A DNA stretch of 64,000 nt from Caenimonas sedimenti (GTDB taxonomy: Bacteria; Pseudomonadota; Gammaproteobacteria; Burkholderiales; Burkholderiaceae_C), in assembly GCF_007833165.1 (NCBI RefSeq), contig NZ_VOBQ01000003.1, positions 124,001-188,000 of the forward strand. The letters run 5' to 3'. Every line of letters begins with the position of its first letter. Within the stretch, counting starts at the first letter, position 1. The notes below the pieces were generated by a model that had not been told where the DNA came from, did no database searches, and worked only from the letters and a program-made list of their open reading frames with translations. This document shows, in pieces, positions 53,231 through 61,908 of this stretch. Both the position numbers and the translations under genes were made by a program.

Positions 53231-54589
53231 TCAGTGCAAGTCGACAGTTTCGAGATATTCAGGCACGTGCGTGGGCCAGCGCAGGGTCCGTTCGATGCGC
53301 TGCCGCAGCGCATCGGCGGCGTCCGGCTCGCCGTGCGTGATGAAGGTGGTGCGCGGTGGGGACTTCATCCCGCGCAGCCAGCTTTCGATCTCTGCCGCGT
53401 CGGCGTGCGCCGAAAGCGAATCGAGTTGCGCGACTTCGCATCGCACCGGGACATCCTCGCCGTGGATCCGCACCGTGCTGTCGCCGGCGGCCAGGTGCGC
53501 GCCCCGTGTTCCGCCGGCCTGGAAGCCGGCCAGCACGATGGTGTTGCGCTTGTGCGGGGCGAATGCCTTGATGTGGTGGATGACGCGCCCGCCCGTGGCC
53601 ATGCCGCTGCCGGCGATGACCACCATCGGACCGCGACGGGCGTTGAGCTCGCGGGATTCCTCGGGCGTCCCGACGACGTGCGCCGCATTCGACAGGGCCG
53701 AGCACTCGGCCGGCGTGAGGCGCAGCTCGTTCTGGTGGCGCAGGAAGACCCGTGTCGCTTCGGCGGCCATGGGGCTGTTCAGGTAGACCGGCAGGTGCGG
53801 GATCACACCGTGCTCCTTCAGCTGCTGGATGCGCAGCATCAGGGCTTGCGCCCGCCCGACGGCGAAAGCGGGAATGATGATCGCCCCGCCGCGCGCTGCG
53901 GTCCGGTTGACGATGTCGGCCAGTTGCCGGAGCGGGTCGTGGTCGGAGTGCAGGCGATTGCCGTAGGTGGACTCGACGACCAGATGATCCGCCTGGGCGA
54001 TGGGGTCGGGTGCGCGCATCAGCGCATCGACGGGGCGCCCGAGATCGCCGGAAAACAGGATCGAAACCGTCCCGTCGTCGAGCCGCACGGATGCGGCGCC
54101 GGGCATGTGGCCCGCGTGCGTGAGCGAGCCCCTGAGACCCGGAACCGGTTCCCACGCCTTCCCGAAGGCGACCGTCTCGATCCTGTCCAGGCTGTGGATC
54201 GCGTCCTGGCGCGTGTACAGGGGCAGCGCGGTCGAATGCTTGCTGAGGCGGTGGCGATTCATGTACCCCGCTTCCTCCTCCTGCAGGCCGCCGCTGTCGG
54301 GCAGCATGATGCGGCAGAGATCCCGTGTGGCCGCCGTGGCGTACACATTCCCGCGAAAGCCCTGCTTCACCAGCAACGGGAGATAGCCGGAGTGGTCGAT
54401 GTGTGCGTGCGTGAGGATGACGGCGTCGATCTCCGACGCCTTGAGCGGCAGCGGCGCCCAGTTGCGCAACCGCAATTGCTTGTAGCCCTGGAAGAGGCCG
54501 CAATCGACCAGCAGGGAGAACTTGCCGTGCCGCACGAGGTACTTGGACCCCGTCACGGTGTTGGTCGCGCCTAGAAATTGGACTTGCAT
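53231..54589 (-). CDS. Metallo-beta-lactamase-fold beta-CASP hydrolase (probable RNase)
   Basis: A 452-residue protein. The metal-binding motif is LTHAHIDHSG, with later motif residues in LTHAGHMPGAASV and FSGDLGRP. The beta-CASP insert and a C-terminal RMMBL segment follow (ETDSLSAHAD-like DSLSAHADAAEIESW, then TTFITHGEPDAADAL). These are features of CPSF73-like RNA-processing enzymes, here without a KH domain. It may process or degrade RNA in growth arrest. It lies between two usp genes of one operon. Confidence 0.88.
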   Translation of the reverse strand: MQVQFLGATNTVTGSKYLVRHGKFSLLVDCGLFQGYKQLRLRNWAPLPLKASEIDAVILTHAHIDHSGYLPLLVKQGFRGNVYATAATRDLCRIMLPDSGGLQEEEAGYMNRHRLSKHSTALPLYTRQDAIHSLDRIETVAFGKAWEPVPGLRGSLTHAGHMPGAASVRLDDGTVSILFSGDLGRPVDALMRAPDPIAQADHLVVESTYGNRLHSDHDPLRQLADIVNRTAARGGAIIIPAFAVGRAQALMLRIQQLKEHGVIPHLPVYLNSPMAAEATRVFLRHQNELRLTPAECSALSNAAHVVGTPEESRELNARRGPMVVIAGSGMATGGRVIHHIKAFAPHKRNTIVLAGFQAGGTRGAHLAAGDSTVRIHGEDVPVRCEVAQLDSLSAHADAAEIESWLRGMKSPPRTTFITHGEPDAADALRQRIERTLRWPTHVPEYLETVDLH

Positions 54590-54596
54590 GGTGGCG

Positions 54597-55061
54597 TCAA
54601 CCTTCACCGGTCGCGCTCGTGCCGCGAATGGCGAGCACGTGGACAGGGGCGAGGCGGATGATCTGTTCGGCGCCGCTGCCGAGCAACAGGCGGCCCAGGC
54701 CGCGCCGGCCGTGGGTTCCGACCACCACCAGATCGGCCTTCCACTCGGTCGCGGCATCCGCGACGGTTTCGCCGAGCCGGCCACCGAATTCGTCGAAGAG
54801 GACACTGTCCGCCTCGACATCCGCGGCACGGGCCAGGGCCATCCCGTCCGCAAGAACCCTGGAGCCGGCCTCGCGGATGGCCTGGACGAGCCCACCTGAA
54901 TAGCCTCCATAGGGCTCCAGCCCGGTCGAATAGCCCATCTCGGCAACCACATGAATCAGCCGCAGGCGGCCATGGAACGCCTGGGCGAGACCGATCGCCA
55001 CCGTGAGCGCCTGGTTGGATGTGTCGCTGCCGTCGACAGGAACAAGAATGCGTTGGTACAC
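54597..55061 (-). CDS. Universal stress protein (UspA family)
   Basis: A 154-residue UspA protein with RILVPVDGSDTSNQALTVAI and the ATP motif VGTHGRRGLGRLLLGSGAEQ. It is the first gene of the usp/beta-CASP/usp operon. The FNR box at 55121-55134 is centred 66.5 bp before the start, giving a leader of about 25 bases that contains GGGGAG. Confidence 0.92.
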   Translation of the reverse strand: MYQRILVPVDGSDTSNQALTVAIGLAQAFHGRLRLIHVVAEMGYSTGLEPYGGYSGGLVQAIREAGSRVLADGMALARAADVEADSVLFDEFGGRLGETVADAATEWKADLVVVGTHGRRGLGRLLLGSGAEQIIRLAPVHVLAIRGTSATGEG

Positions 55062-55120
55062 CGTGCTCTCCCCGGGGGTTGCTGGTCGGGCCAGTGTGGG
55101 CCGGACGATCGCTTGTCCGC

Positions 55121-55134
55121 TTGATGTTGGTCAA
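55121..55134. promoter_or_regulatory. FNR box between the usp operon and the lipoprotein/acyl-CoA dehydrogenase genes
   Basis: TTGATGTTGGTCAA, one change from consensus. Its centre is exactly 41.5 bp before the A of the lipoprotein ATG, and 66.5 bp before the usp start on the other side. Confidence 0.83.
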
Positions 55135-55168
55135 GCCGGCGCCACGCCGCCGCGGCGACAGTGGAAGC

Positions 55169-55384
55169 ATGAAAAGCCGTTTCGTGCTCCTCGTGGCCGC
55201 CTGCCTGCTGGCCGGCTGTTCGACGCTGCTGCCCCACGGCAGCACCGACGTCGTGGACGATAACCTGGTGCTGTTCCGGAACTACTCCGGCCAGGCCCAT
55301 ACCGTTCGCGTGGAGAAGCAGACCCATCCGCTCGGGCCGCTCCAGCCGGCCGGTGAGTCCGCGGGCTCGCTGCTGATCCATTGA
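55169..55384 (+). CDS. Small lipoprotein
   Basis: A 71-residue protein with signal RFVLLVAACLLAGC and lipobox cysteine at residue 17. The mature part is short and polar with no recognised domain. The only purine-rich tract (GGAAG) is one base from the ATG, too close to act as a ribosome binding site. The promoter spacing predicts a leaderless mRNA. The stop overlaps the next start by one base. Confidence 0.7.
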   Translation: MKSRFVLLVAACLLAGCSTLLPHGSTDVVDDNLVLFRNYSGQAHTVRVEKQTHPLGPLQPAGESAGSLLIH

Positions 55385-56664
55385 TGGACTTCGCGGAATC
55401 GGCGCGAGCGCAAGCCTTTCGTGCCCGGCTCGAGACGTTCATCGGCCGCTTCGTGCTGCCGTACAACGCCGCGTGGCAGCAAAGCGCGAACGCCGGCATC
55501 TGGCCGGCTTTCGTCGACGACTTGAAGGAGCTGGCGCGGGAGGAGGGGTTGTGGAACCTGTGCCTGCCGCACCTGGACACGGCCGACCCGGGGACGCGCC
55601 TGTCCAACCTTGAATACGCGCCGTTGGCCGAAGTGATGGGCCGCATCCCCTGGTGCGCCGAAGTCTTCAACTGCAACGCGCCGGACAGCGGCAACATGGA
55701 GCTGTTGCAGCTCAGTGCCACCGCGCAGCAACGGGAGCGCTGGCTGAAGCCGCTGCTGGCGGGCGAGATCCGCTCCGCGTTCGCGATGTCCGAGCCCGAC
55801 GTGGCGTCGTCCGACCCGACCAACCTGCAAACCGTCGTCCGGCGCGAGGGCGGCGAACTGGTCCTGAACGGCCGCAAGTGGTTCATCACGGGTGCGGCCC
55901 ACCCGCGGTGCCGGCTGCTGGTCGTGATGTGCCGCAACGAAGACGCGGACGAAACGCCATCCCGCCACGGGCGCCACAGCCTGGTGCTCGTGCCCGCGGA
56001 CGCCCCGGGCGTGAGCCTCGAGCGCAACATTTCCATCATGCACCACCTGTCGCCGGAAGGGCATTGCGAAATCCTCCTGCGCGAGGTGCGCGTGCCCGAG
56101 TGCCACCTGCTGGGCCCCTGGGGCGGCGCGTTCGCGCTTGCCCAGGCACGGCTGGGCCCGGGCCGCGTCCACCACTGCATGCGCACCATCGGGCAGTGCG
56201 AACTGGCACTGGCGTTGGCGTGCGACCGCGCGCTGGAGCGGCACAGCTTCGGCCGCCACCTGGCGGACCAGTCCAACGTGCAGGACTGGATCGCGCAGTC
56301 GCGGCTGGAAATCGACCAGGCCCGGCTGCTGGTGCTGCGGGCGGCGTGGAGCCTGGATCAGCCGCAGCCGCCCGCCGACGTGCGCGCGCAGATCGCCGGC
56401 ATCAAGGTGGTCGCGGCGCGCCTGCAGACGCAGGTGGTGGATCGGGCGATGCAGGTGTTCGGTGCCATGGGCCTGTCACCCGACACGCCGCTCGCCTGGC
56501 TGTGGACGTGGGGCCGCGCGCTCCGCTTCATGGATGGCCCGGACGAAGTGCACCTGCGTACCGTGGCGCGGGCGGAACTGGAGCGCGCGCGCGGTCAGCG
56601 GGGTGCGTGGAGCGCCTACTTCACGACCCCGGAACAACTGGCCGCGCCACCGCGAATCCGCTGA
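55384..56664 (+). CDS. Acyl-CoA dehydrogenase family protein
   Basis: A 426-residue flavoenzyme. N-terminal helical domain, then FAMSEPDVASSDPTNLQT and LNGRKWFITGAAHP in the beta domain (FAD site), and a C-terminal domain with HSFGRHLADQSNVQDW and the QVFGAMGLSPDTPLAWLW region. It resembles the ACAD10/11-like group rather than short-chain enzymes; the usual catalytic glutamate position is not certain. It oxidises acyl-CoA esters and passes electrons to ETF. It is coupled to the lipoprotein gene (TGATG). Confidence 0.88.
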   Translation: MDFAESARAQAFRARLETFIGRFVLPYNAAWQQSANAGIWPAFVDDLKELAREEGLWNLCLPHLDTADPGTRLSNLEYAPLAEVMGRIPWCAEVFNCNAPDSGNMELLQLSATAQQRERWLKPLLAGEIRSAFAMSEPDVASSDPTNLQTVVRREGGELVLNGRKWFITGAAHPRCRLLVVMCRNEDADETPSRHGRHSLVLVPADAPGVSLERNISIMHHLSPEGHCEILLREVRVPECHLLGPWGGAFALAQARLGPGRVHHCMRTIGQCELALALACDRALERHSFGRHLADQSNVQDWIAQSRLEIDQARLLVLRAAWSLDQPQPPADVRAQIAGIKVVAARLQTQVVDRAMQVFGAMGLSPDTPLAWLWTWGRALRFMDGPDEVHLRTVARAELERARGQRGAWSAYFTTPEQLAAPPRIR

Positions 56665-56716
56665 GCGGGCCCGGGAAGCGGTTCCATGGAAGAGTGGTCC
56701 GCCCCACGCCGCTTGT

Positions 56717-57439
56717 CTAAGGCGATCCGAGTTCGCGCACATAACTGCGGACGGCTGGCCGCGCCCGAGGCGGCGGGGCGGACGAAGCCGTTCCGATGTT
56801 CACGAAGCACAGGGCCTGCTCGCCGGAGCCGAGCGCGAACAGCTCACGCAGTGCGCGCGACTGCAGGGCCTGGCCGCTGGTGAGCGCCGAGCCGAAGCCC
56901 AGCGCCGTGGCCATCAGCAGCACGTTCTGGATGGCGCACCCGGCCGAGACCAGGCGTTCCGCCAGCGGGACCCCATCGCCCGGCAGCCCGGTGCGTGCCA
57001 CGGCCAGCAGCAGCGTCGGTGCCCGGAATGCCTTTTCGCGGGCTTGCGCCAGCTGCGCCGGATTCGCCGCCGGGTCGCGTTCGCGCAGCGCCGCGGCGAA
57101 CCCTTCTGCCAGCACGGTGCGCGCTGCGACTTGCACCAGCACGAAGCGCCAAGGCGTGCGCTGGTCGTGATCCGGCGCGGCGCTCGCCGCCCGCAAGATG
57201 CGCTCGAGTTGGCGCGCGTCCGGCCCGGGCGCCAACAGCCGCTTGGGCAGCACGGTCCGGCGGGCGTGGATCAATGCTTCGGCGAAGTCCCCGGAAGTGC
57301 GCGCGCCGCTCGATGGCGCTCGCGCCCCTCGGCGCGCGGTGCGCCCGGCAACGCGCGGCACCTGCTCAACGCGCGCGCCCGTCGGCGCGCGGGCGTCCAC
57401 ACCAGCATCAAGCCCCGCTGCCGTGACTGTCACCCGCAT
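56717..57439 (-). CDS. Nitroreductase family protein (YdjA-like)
   Basis: A 240-residue protein whose last 190 residues form a nitroreductase domain: [18 protein letters not shown], the [17 protein letters not shown] motif shared with YdjA, and [15 protein letters not shown]. The first 50 residues are an alanine/arginine-rich stretch with no family match, so the start may be further in. ATG 57439 overlaps the nrdJ stop by ten bases; a GTG at 57433 is also possible. FMN-dependent reduction of nitro or quinone compounds is likely. Confidence 0.82.
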   Translation of the reverse strand: MRVTVTAAGLDAGVDARAPTGARVEQVPRVAGRTARRGARAPSSGARTSGDFAEALIHARRTVLPKRLLAPGPDARQLERILRAASAAPDHDQRTPWRFVLVQVAARTVLAEGFAAALRERDPAANPAQLAQAREKAFRAPTLLLAVARTGLPGDGVPLAERLVSAGCAIQNVLLMATALGFGSALTSGQALQSRALRELFALGSGEQALCFVNIGTASSAPPPRARPAVRSYVRELGSP

Positions 57440-59820
57440 GCCCCGACATGGCCGCACTGCGTGCAGAAGTCGCAGCCATCCTTGCGGATCATGGCGTGCG
57501 CGCCGCATTCGAGGCACTTGGCGGCGGCCATGGTCGCAAGCGGGGCGGCCGCCGGCGTGGCGAGCGGCGGGGCCGGCTCGCCCTGCCGCCGCGCGATGAT
57601 GTTCTGCACGGCGTACGCGATGGCAGCCACCTCGGAGTCGTGCCACAACGGCACGCTGGTGCCGTCCGGCCGGGTGAAACTGCCCAGCCGCACGGGACCA
57701 CGGTCCCAGGCGACCTTGCGCATGTCGGCCAGGGCGCGCTCGAGAAAGCCGCCGCGCGCCGCCAGCGAGAGCAGCCGCATGCTGGACGTGATCCATTGCT
57801 GCGACTCGCCGCTCTGCCCGACCGGCATGAAGAACTCGATGGCCCGCTCGCGCCCGTCGGGCAGGGGGAGGAAGGAGACGACCAGATACAGGGTCTGGCG
57901 GCCTTGCTGCGTCCAGAACTCCACCTTCTCGGCGACGGCGGGCAACTGGCCCTTGGGCCGGCTTTCGACGATGGCACGCATGGCATCGGGAGCCGGGGGC
58001 GCGTCCGCGGCCTCCCCGGGCGCCGGCCGGACTTCGAGCACCGCCCCGACGATGGCGTTGGGCCGGTAGGTCGCGAGCCCCTTCAATCCGGCGCGCCACG
58101 CCGCCAGGTACAAGCCCTTGAATTCCTCGTACGGGTAGTCGGCCGGCACGTTCACGGTCTTGGAGATGGCCGTGTCCACGTAGGGCTGGACCGTTTCCAT
58201 CATCGCGAGGTGCGCCGCCGCCGGCATCTCGAGCGCGGAAACAAAGAAGGGTGGGAGTTGCCCCGTATCGCCCCCCAGCACGCGGTACAGCCGCCAGGCA
58301 TGGTCCTCCACCACATATTCGCTGCGGCTGCCGTCGGCTTCGCGCTTCTTGCGCGTGTAGGTCCAGGAAAACGGCGGCTCGATGCCGTTCGACGCGTTGT
58401 CGGCGAAAGCCAGGCTGACCGTGCCCGTGGGCGCGATCGACAGCAGGTGGCTGTTGCGGATGCCGTGCTCGCGGATCGCCTGTTTCAGCGGCTCGTCGAG
58501 CCGGCTGGCGAAGGTGCCCGGCTCCAGGTAGCCGGCGGCGTCGAACAGCGGGAACGGCGCCTTCTCCCTGGCCAGCTCGACGGAGGCCAGATAGGCCGCG
58601 TCCCGCATGCTGCGCGCGATGCGGGCCGCCATCGCGCGGCCGTCGGCGGCGTCGTAGCGCAATCCCAGCATGGCGAGCGCGTTGCCCAGGCCGGTGAAAC
58701 CGACCCCGACGCGCCGCTTGGCCATCGCTTCCTCGCGTTGCTGTTCCAGCGGCCAGTAGGTGAGGTCCAGCACGTTGTCGAGGGCGCGCACCTGCACCGC
58801 CACCGCGCCCGCGAACGCTTCGAAGTCGAAGCGCGCTTCGCCGTCAACGCTGAATGGATGCCGCACGAAGCGCGGGAGGATCACCGGCCCCAGGTCGCAG
58901 CATCCATAGGGCGGCAACGGTTGCTCGCTGCACGGGTTGGTGCTGGCGATGGTCTCGCAGTAGCGCAGGTTGTTGTCGCGGTTCATCTTGTCGATGAACA
59001 GCACGCCCGGCTCCGCGAAGTCGTAGGTCGAGCGCATGATCGTGTCCCACAGCTGCCGGGCCGGCAGCGAGCGGTAGATCCACAGGCCGTCGGCGCGCTG
59101 CGCCGCGCCTTGCGCGATGAGGGCGGCGCCGGGACGCGCCCGGTGCACGAGCGCCCAGTCTTCGCCGGCCTCGAGCCCGCGGATGAAGTCATCCGTCACG
59201 GCCACGGACACATTGAAGTTGTTCCAGCGCCCCGGCTGGCGCTTGGCCGTGATGAATTCCAGCACGTCCGGATGGTCGATGCGCAGCACGCCCATCTGCG
59301 CACCGCGGCGCGCGCCGGCGCTTTCCACCGTGGCGCAGGAGTGGTCGAACACGTCCATGTAGCTGCAGGGGCCGGAAGCGAGCGAGGCTGTCGTCTTCAC
59401 CTCGGCGCCGCGCGGCCGGATGCGCGAGAAGTCGTAGCCGACCCCGCCGCCACGCCGCATGGTCTCCGCGGCCTCGCGCAACGCCTCGTAGATGCCGGGA
59501 TCGCCCGCCTCGTCCAGGCCCTGGATGCAGTCACCCACCGGCTGCACGAAACAGTTGATCAGCGTCGCCTGCAGCCCCGTGCCCGCCGCGCTCATGATGC
59601 GCCCGGCGCCGATCGCGCCCGCCTCCAGATTGCGCAGGAAGCGCTGCTCCCATCCGGCGCGCAGCGGCTCGTCCTCGATACTCGCCAGCGCGCGGGCGAC
59701 GCGGCGGAACAGCGCGTCCTCGCCAGTCTCGCCTTCCTTCAGGTACTTCTCGCGCAGCACGTCGGCGCTGATGGGTTGCACGGGAAGCGCCGCGCGCGCA
59801 GGGGCAAGGTCTCTTTTCAT
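57430..59820 (-). CDS. nrdJ: Adenosylcobalamin-dependent ribonucleotide reductase (class II)
   Basis: A 796-residue NrdJ enzyme. It has [17 protein letters not shown], an [17 protein letters not shown] substrate loop, [19 protein letters not shown], and [15 protein letters not shown]. The C-terminus is a zinc-ribbon-like CLECG...[11 protein letters not shown] tail used to re-reduce the active site. It makes deoxynucleotides without oxygen, using vitamin B12. No B12 riboswitch is visible in the 44 bases upstream. It lies in an operon with two hemerythrin genes before it and a nitroreductase after it. Confidence 0.93.
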   Translation of the reverse strand: MKRDLAPARAALPVQPISADVLREKYLKEGETGEDALFRRVARALASIEDEPLRAGWEQRFLRNLEAGAIGAGRIMSAAGTGLQATLINCFVQPVGDCIQGLDEAGDPGIYEALREAAETMRRGGGVGYDFSRIRPRGAEVKTTASLASGPCSYMDVFDHSCATVESAGARRGAQMGVLRIDHPDVLEFITAKRQPGRWNNFNVSVAVTDDFIRGLEAGEDWALVHRARPGAALIAQGAAQRADGLWIYRSLPARQLWDTIMRSTYDFAEPGVLFIDKMNRDNNLRYCETIASTNPCSEQPLPPYGCCDLGPVILPRFVRHPFSVDGEARFDFEAFAGAVAVQVRALDNVLDLTYWPLEQQREEAMAKRRVGVGFTGLGNALAMLGLRYDAADGRAMAARIARSMRDAAYLASVELAREKAPFPLFDAAGYLEPGTFASRLDEPLKQAIREHGIRNSHLLSIAPTGTVSLAFADNASNGIEPPFSWTYTRKKREADGSRSEYVVEDHAWRLYRVLGGDTGQLPPFFVSALEMPAAAHLAMMETVQPYVDTAISKTVNVPADYPYEEFKGLYLAAWRAGLKGLATYRPNAIVGAVLEVRPAPGEAADAPPAPDAMRAIVESRPKGQLPAVAEKVEFWTQQGRQTLYLVVSFLPLPDGRERAIEFFMPVGQSGESQQWITSSMRLLSLAARGGFLERALADMRKVAWDRGPVRLGSFTRPDGTSVPLWHDSEVAAIAYAVQNIIARRQGEPAPPLATPAAAPLATMAAAKCLECGAHAMIRKDGCDFCTQCGHVGACG

Positions 59821-59864
59821 GCTCGCTTTTTTCTTGGCAGCTGCTGCGTTCTTGCCCTGCGGCT

Positions 59865-60458
59865 TCAGGCAGGGCCGAGTCCGATGGGCGCCGGAGCATT
59901 CATGACGATGCGGGTGAACAGCCGTTCGTAGCTGCCCTGGTGTCCGTCCGGACCCAGCGGATCACGGTTGGTCCGGAAGGCGACGTCCAGCTCGGCGCGC
60001 TCCGTGCTGGCCAGCACCCGCTCCGCCACGGGAAGCACGTGGGCTTCCTCCACTTTCATGTGGTGCAGGTAGAACGTGACGTAGTCGCGGGCGGCGTCCG
60101 AGAACATGCCGCTGTGGCCATCGCCCAGCAGCTCCCAGCGCAGCAGCAGATGCTGCAGTTCACGGATGCGTGCTTCGCCGCGTGCGTGTTCCCGCTCCAG
60201 TTCGTCCACCACCGGGGCCAGTTCGGGGGCCGCGCGCAGGAGCATCGGGAACAGCAGTCCGGATTCCTTGGGGTGGTGCCGCTTCTCGGGAAATTCGTCG
60301 ATGTAGAACAGCATGGCGCGCACGACGTCGAAGAACTGACCGGGATTGCCGGCGGGTCCGCGCGCGAGCATCTGCAGCAGCGAACGCAGGATCGCGCCGA
60401 GCGTGGAATGTTCGTCGCGGATGATCTGGAGCGCGCCGCGGCGCGTGGTCGCTTCCAT
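59865..60458 (-). CDS. Hemerythrin-domain (HHE) protein
   Basis: A 197-residue HHE protein, clearly paralogous to the one encoded at 38545-39126: [39 protein letters not shown], a middle [16 protein letters not shown], and [15 protein letters not shown]. The histidines and acids can bind a di-iron centre. It is the second gene of an operon with another hemerythrin and nrdJ. Confidence 0.9.
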   Translation of the reverse strand: MEATTRRGALQIIRDEHSTLGAILRSLLQMLARGPAGNPGQFFDVVRAMLFYIDEFPEKRHHPKESGLLFPMLLRAAPELAPVVDELEREHARGEARIRELQHLLLRWELLGDGHSGMFSDAARDYVTFYLHHMKVEEAHVLPVAERVLASTERAELDVAFRTNRDPLGPDGHQGSYERLFTRIVMNAPAPIGLGPA

Positions 60459-60468
60459 GGAAGGCTCC

Positions 60469-61026
60469 TCAGATGTAGCCGGGCAGGCCGGGTTTGCGGC
60501 GCATGTGCAAGGCGACACCGACCGCGCCCAGGTGGTTGGGATTGCGCCCGAGGATGGCCTGCGCGAGCGGCAGGAAGTGCTCCTCCTCGAAGCGCGCATG
60601 CGCCACATAGGCCTGGACCAGGCGCTCCAGCAGCACGGCATCGAGGCCTTCGGCGCGGCCCCTGGCCACGGCACGGACCGATGGTTCCAGCGTCTTCCAC
60701 ATCTGCTCCAGCTCCCGGTGCTCCGCGACCAGGCGGGCGGTGAGCGCCTGCGCGGATTCGCGCTCGGCGCCGGGCGAGGCACTGCCGATCACCGCCGGGA
60801 AGAGGTCGCGCTCCTCGTCCTGGTGATGCAGGAGCACGTCGTCGCGAAACAGCGCCACCGACGCCGCCGAGACCCGCCGCGCCTGCGCCATCTGTTGCGC
60901 GAGGCGGGGCAGCTCGCCCAGCTCGCGCAACTGCTTCACGATGCCTTCATGCGAGTGGTAAAGCGTCTTGAGCGGGGCCGACACGTCGACACAGGTATCG
61001 ACTTGGGACAGGGTGCGCAGGCTCAT
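60469..61026 (-). CDS. Hemerythrin-domain protein of a second type
   Basis: A 185-residue four-helix HHE protein with LYHSHEGIVKQLRELGEL, DDVLLHHQDEERDLFP, LVAEHRELEQMWKTL and YVAHARFEEEHFLPLAQ. It is only distantly like the other two hemerythrin proteins here. It leads the operon with nrdJ. A degenerate FNR-like sequence (TTGACGCAACGCAA) lies 55 bases upstream. Confidence 0.88.
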   Translation of the reverse strand: MSLRTLSQVDTCVDVSAPLKTLYHSHEGIVKQLRELGELPRLAQQMAQARRVSAASVALFRDDVLLHHQDEERDLFPAVIGSASPGAERESAQALTARLVAEHRELEQMWKTLEPSVRAVARGRAEGLDAVLLERLVQAYVAHARFEEEHFLPLAQAILGRNPNHLGAVGVALHMRRKPGLPGYI

Positions 61027-61105
61027 GGCTTGCTCCTTGCGGGTGATGCGTCAATGTAGGGGGCCACTGCGGGCATGGATTTGACGCAACGCAAGCAACC
61101 GGACT

Positions 61106-61825
61106 TCAGGTGCCCCCGGGATTCGGCAGCAGGCCGGCCAGGCGCGCGGGGTCGGCGATCCGCACCTGGCGGTGCCGCACTTCCAGCAGTCCCTGCTCGG
61201 CAAAGCGCGAAAAGGTCCGGCTCACCGTCTCCAGCTTCAGCCCGAGGAAGTTGCCGATCTCCTGGCGCGTCATGCGCAGCACCAGTTCCGAGCTGGAGAA
61301 GCCGCGCGCGTGCAGCCTCTGCGCCAGGTTCAACAGGAAGGCCGCCAGCCGCTCCTCGGCGTTCATCGTGCCCAACAGCAGCATCACGCCATGCTCGCGC
61401 ACGATCTCGCGGCTCATGACGCGGTGCAGGTGGTGCTGCAGCGCGCCCACCTCGCGCGCGAGCTCGGCGATGCGGTCGAACGGCATGACGCAGACCTCCG
61501 CATCCTCCAGGGCCACCGCCTCGCACGTGTGGCGGTCGTTCACGATCCCATCCAGGCCGATGATCTCTCCGGCCATCTGGAAGCCGGTGACCTGGCCGCG
61601 CCCGTCACCGGAGGCGACACAGGTCTTGAAGAAGCCGGTGCGCACGGCGTAGAGCGAGGTGAAAGGCTCGCCCGCCTGGAACAGTGCGGTGCCGCGCCTG
61701 ACCTTGCGCCGCGTCGCGACCAGTTCGTCGATCCGGGCGAGTTCGCCCGGGGCCAGTCCGGCCGGCATGCACAGCTCGCGCAGGCTGCAGTTCGAACAGG
61801 CGACGCTGGTGGGAGCTTCTGACAT
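61106..61825 (-). CDS. fnr: FNR-type oxygen-sensing transcription regulator (copy 2)
   Basis: A 239-residue Crp/Fnr regulator. It has Fe-S cysteines Cys10, Cys13 and Cys19 (CSNCSLRELC), and Cys112 in EDAEVC. The recognition helix EIGNFLGLKLETVSRTFSRF carries Glu199, Ser202 and Arg203, which read TTGAT. It is divergent from hemN, with one FNR box between them, which suggests autoregulation. There is no ribosome binding site and the promoter spacing places the transcription start on the ATG. Confidence 0.93.
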   Translation of the reverse strand: MSEAPTSVACSNCSLRELCMPAGLAPGELARIDELVATRRKVRRGTALFQAGEPFTSLYAVRTGFFKTCVASGDGRGQVTGFQMAGEIIGLDGIVNDRHTCEAVALEDAEVCVMPFDRIAELAREVGALQHHLHRVMSREIVREHGVMLLLGTMNAEERLAAFLLNLAQRLHARGFSSSELVLRMTRQEIGNFLGLKLETVSRTFSRFAEQGLLEVRHRQVRIADPARLAGLLPNPGGT

Positions 61826-61859
61826 GGGTCAAATTGTCCGGGCCGCGGCGGTGCCGGAG

Positions 61860-61873
61860 TTGACCAAGGTCAA
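61860..61873. promoter_or_regulatory. FNR box between fnr copy 2 and hemN
   Basis: TTGACCAAGGTCAA is a perfect inverted repeat of TTGAC. It is centred 41.5 bp from the fnr ATG and 42.5 bp from the hemN ATG. GACAAT (61838-61833, read leftwards) fits a -10 for fnr. Confidence 0.85.
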
Positions 61874-61908
61874 GTGGGACGGTACCCGCATGGCGCAAAG
61901 TGCCGGGC

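Noticed and set aside
59821-59864. Cobalamin riboswitch before nrdJ
   Set aside because: Only 44 bases separate nrdJ from the preceding gene, too short for the element, and no B12-box sequence is seen.
57448-59931. 827-codon plus-strand frame
   Set aside because: It is antisense to nrdJ and is explained by high third-position GC.
61081-61094. TTGACGCAACGCAA as a further FNR box before the hemerythrin/nrdJ operon
   Set aside because: The right half has two mismatches (CGCAA instead of ATCAA), so I do not count it, although its position is suitable.
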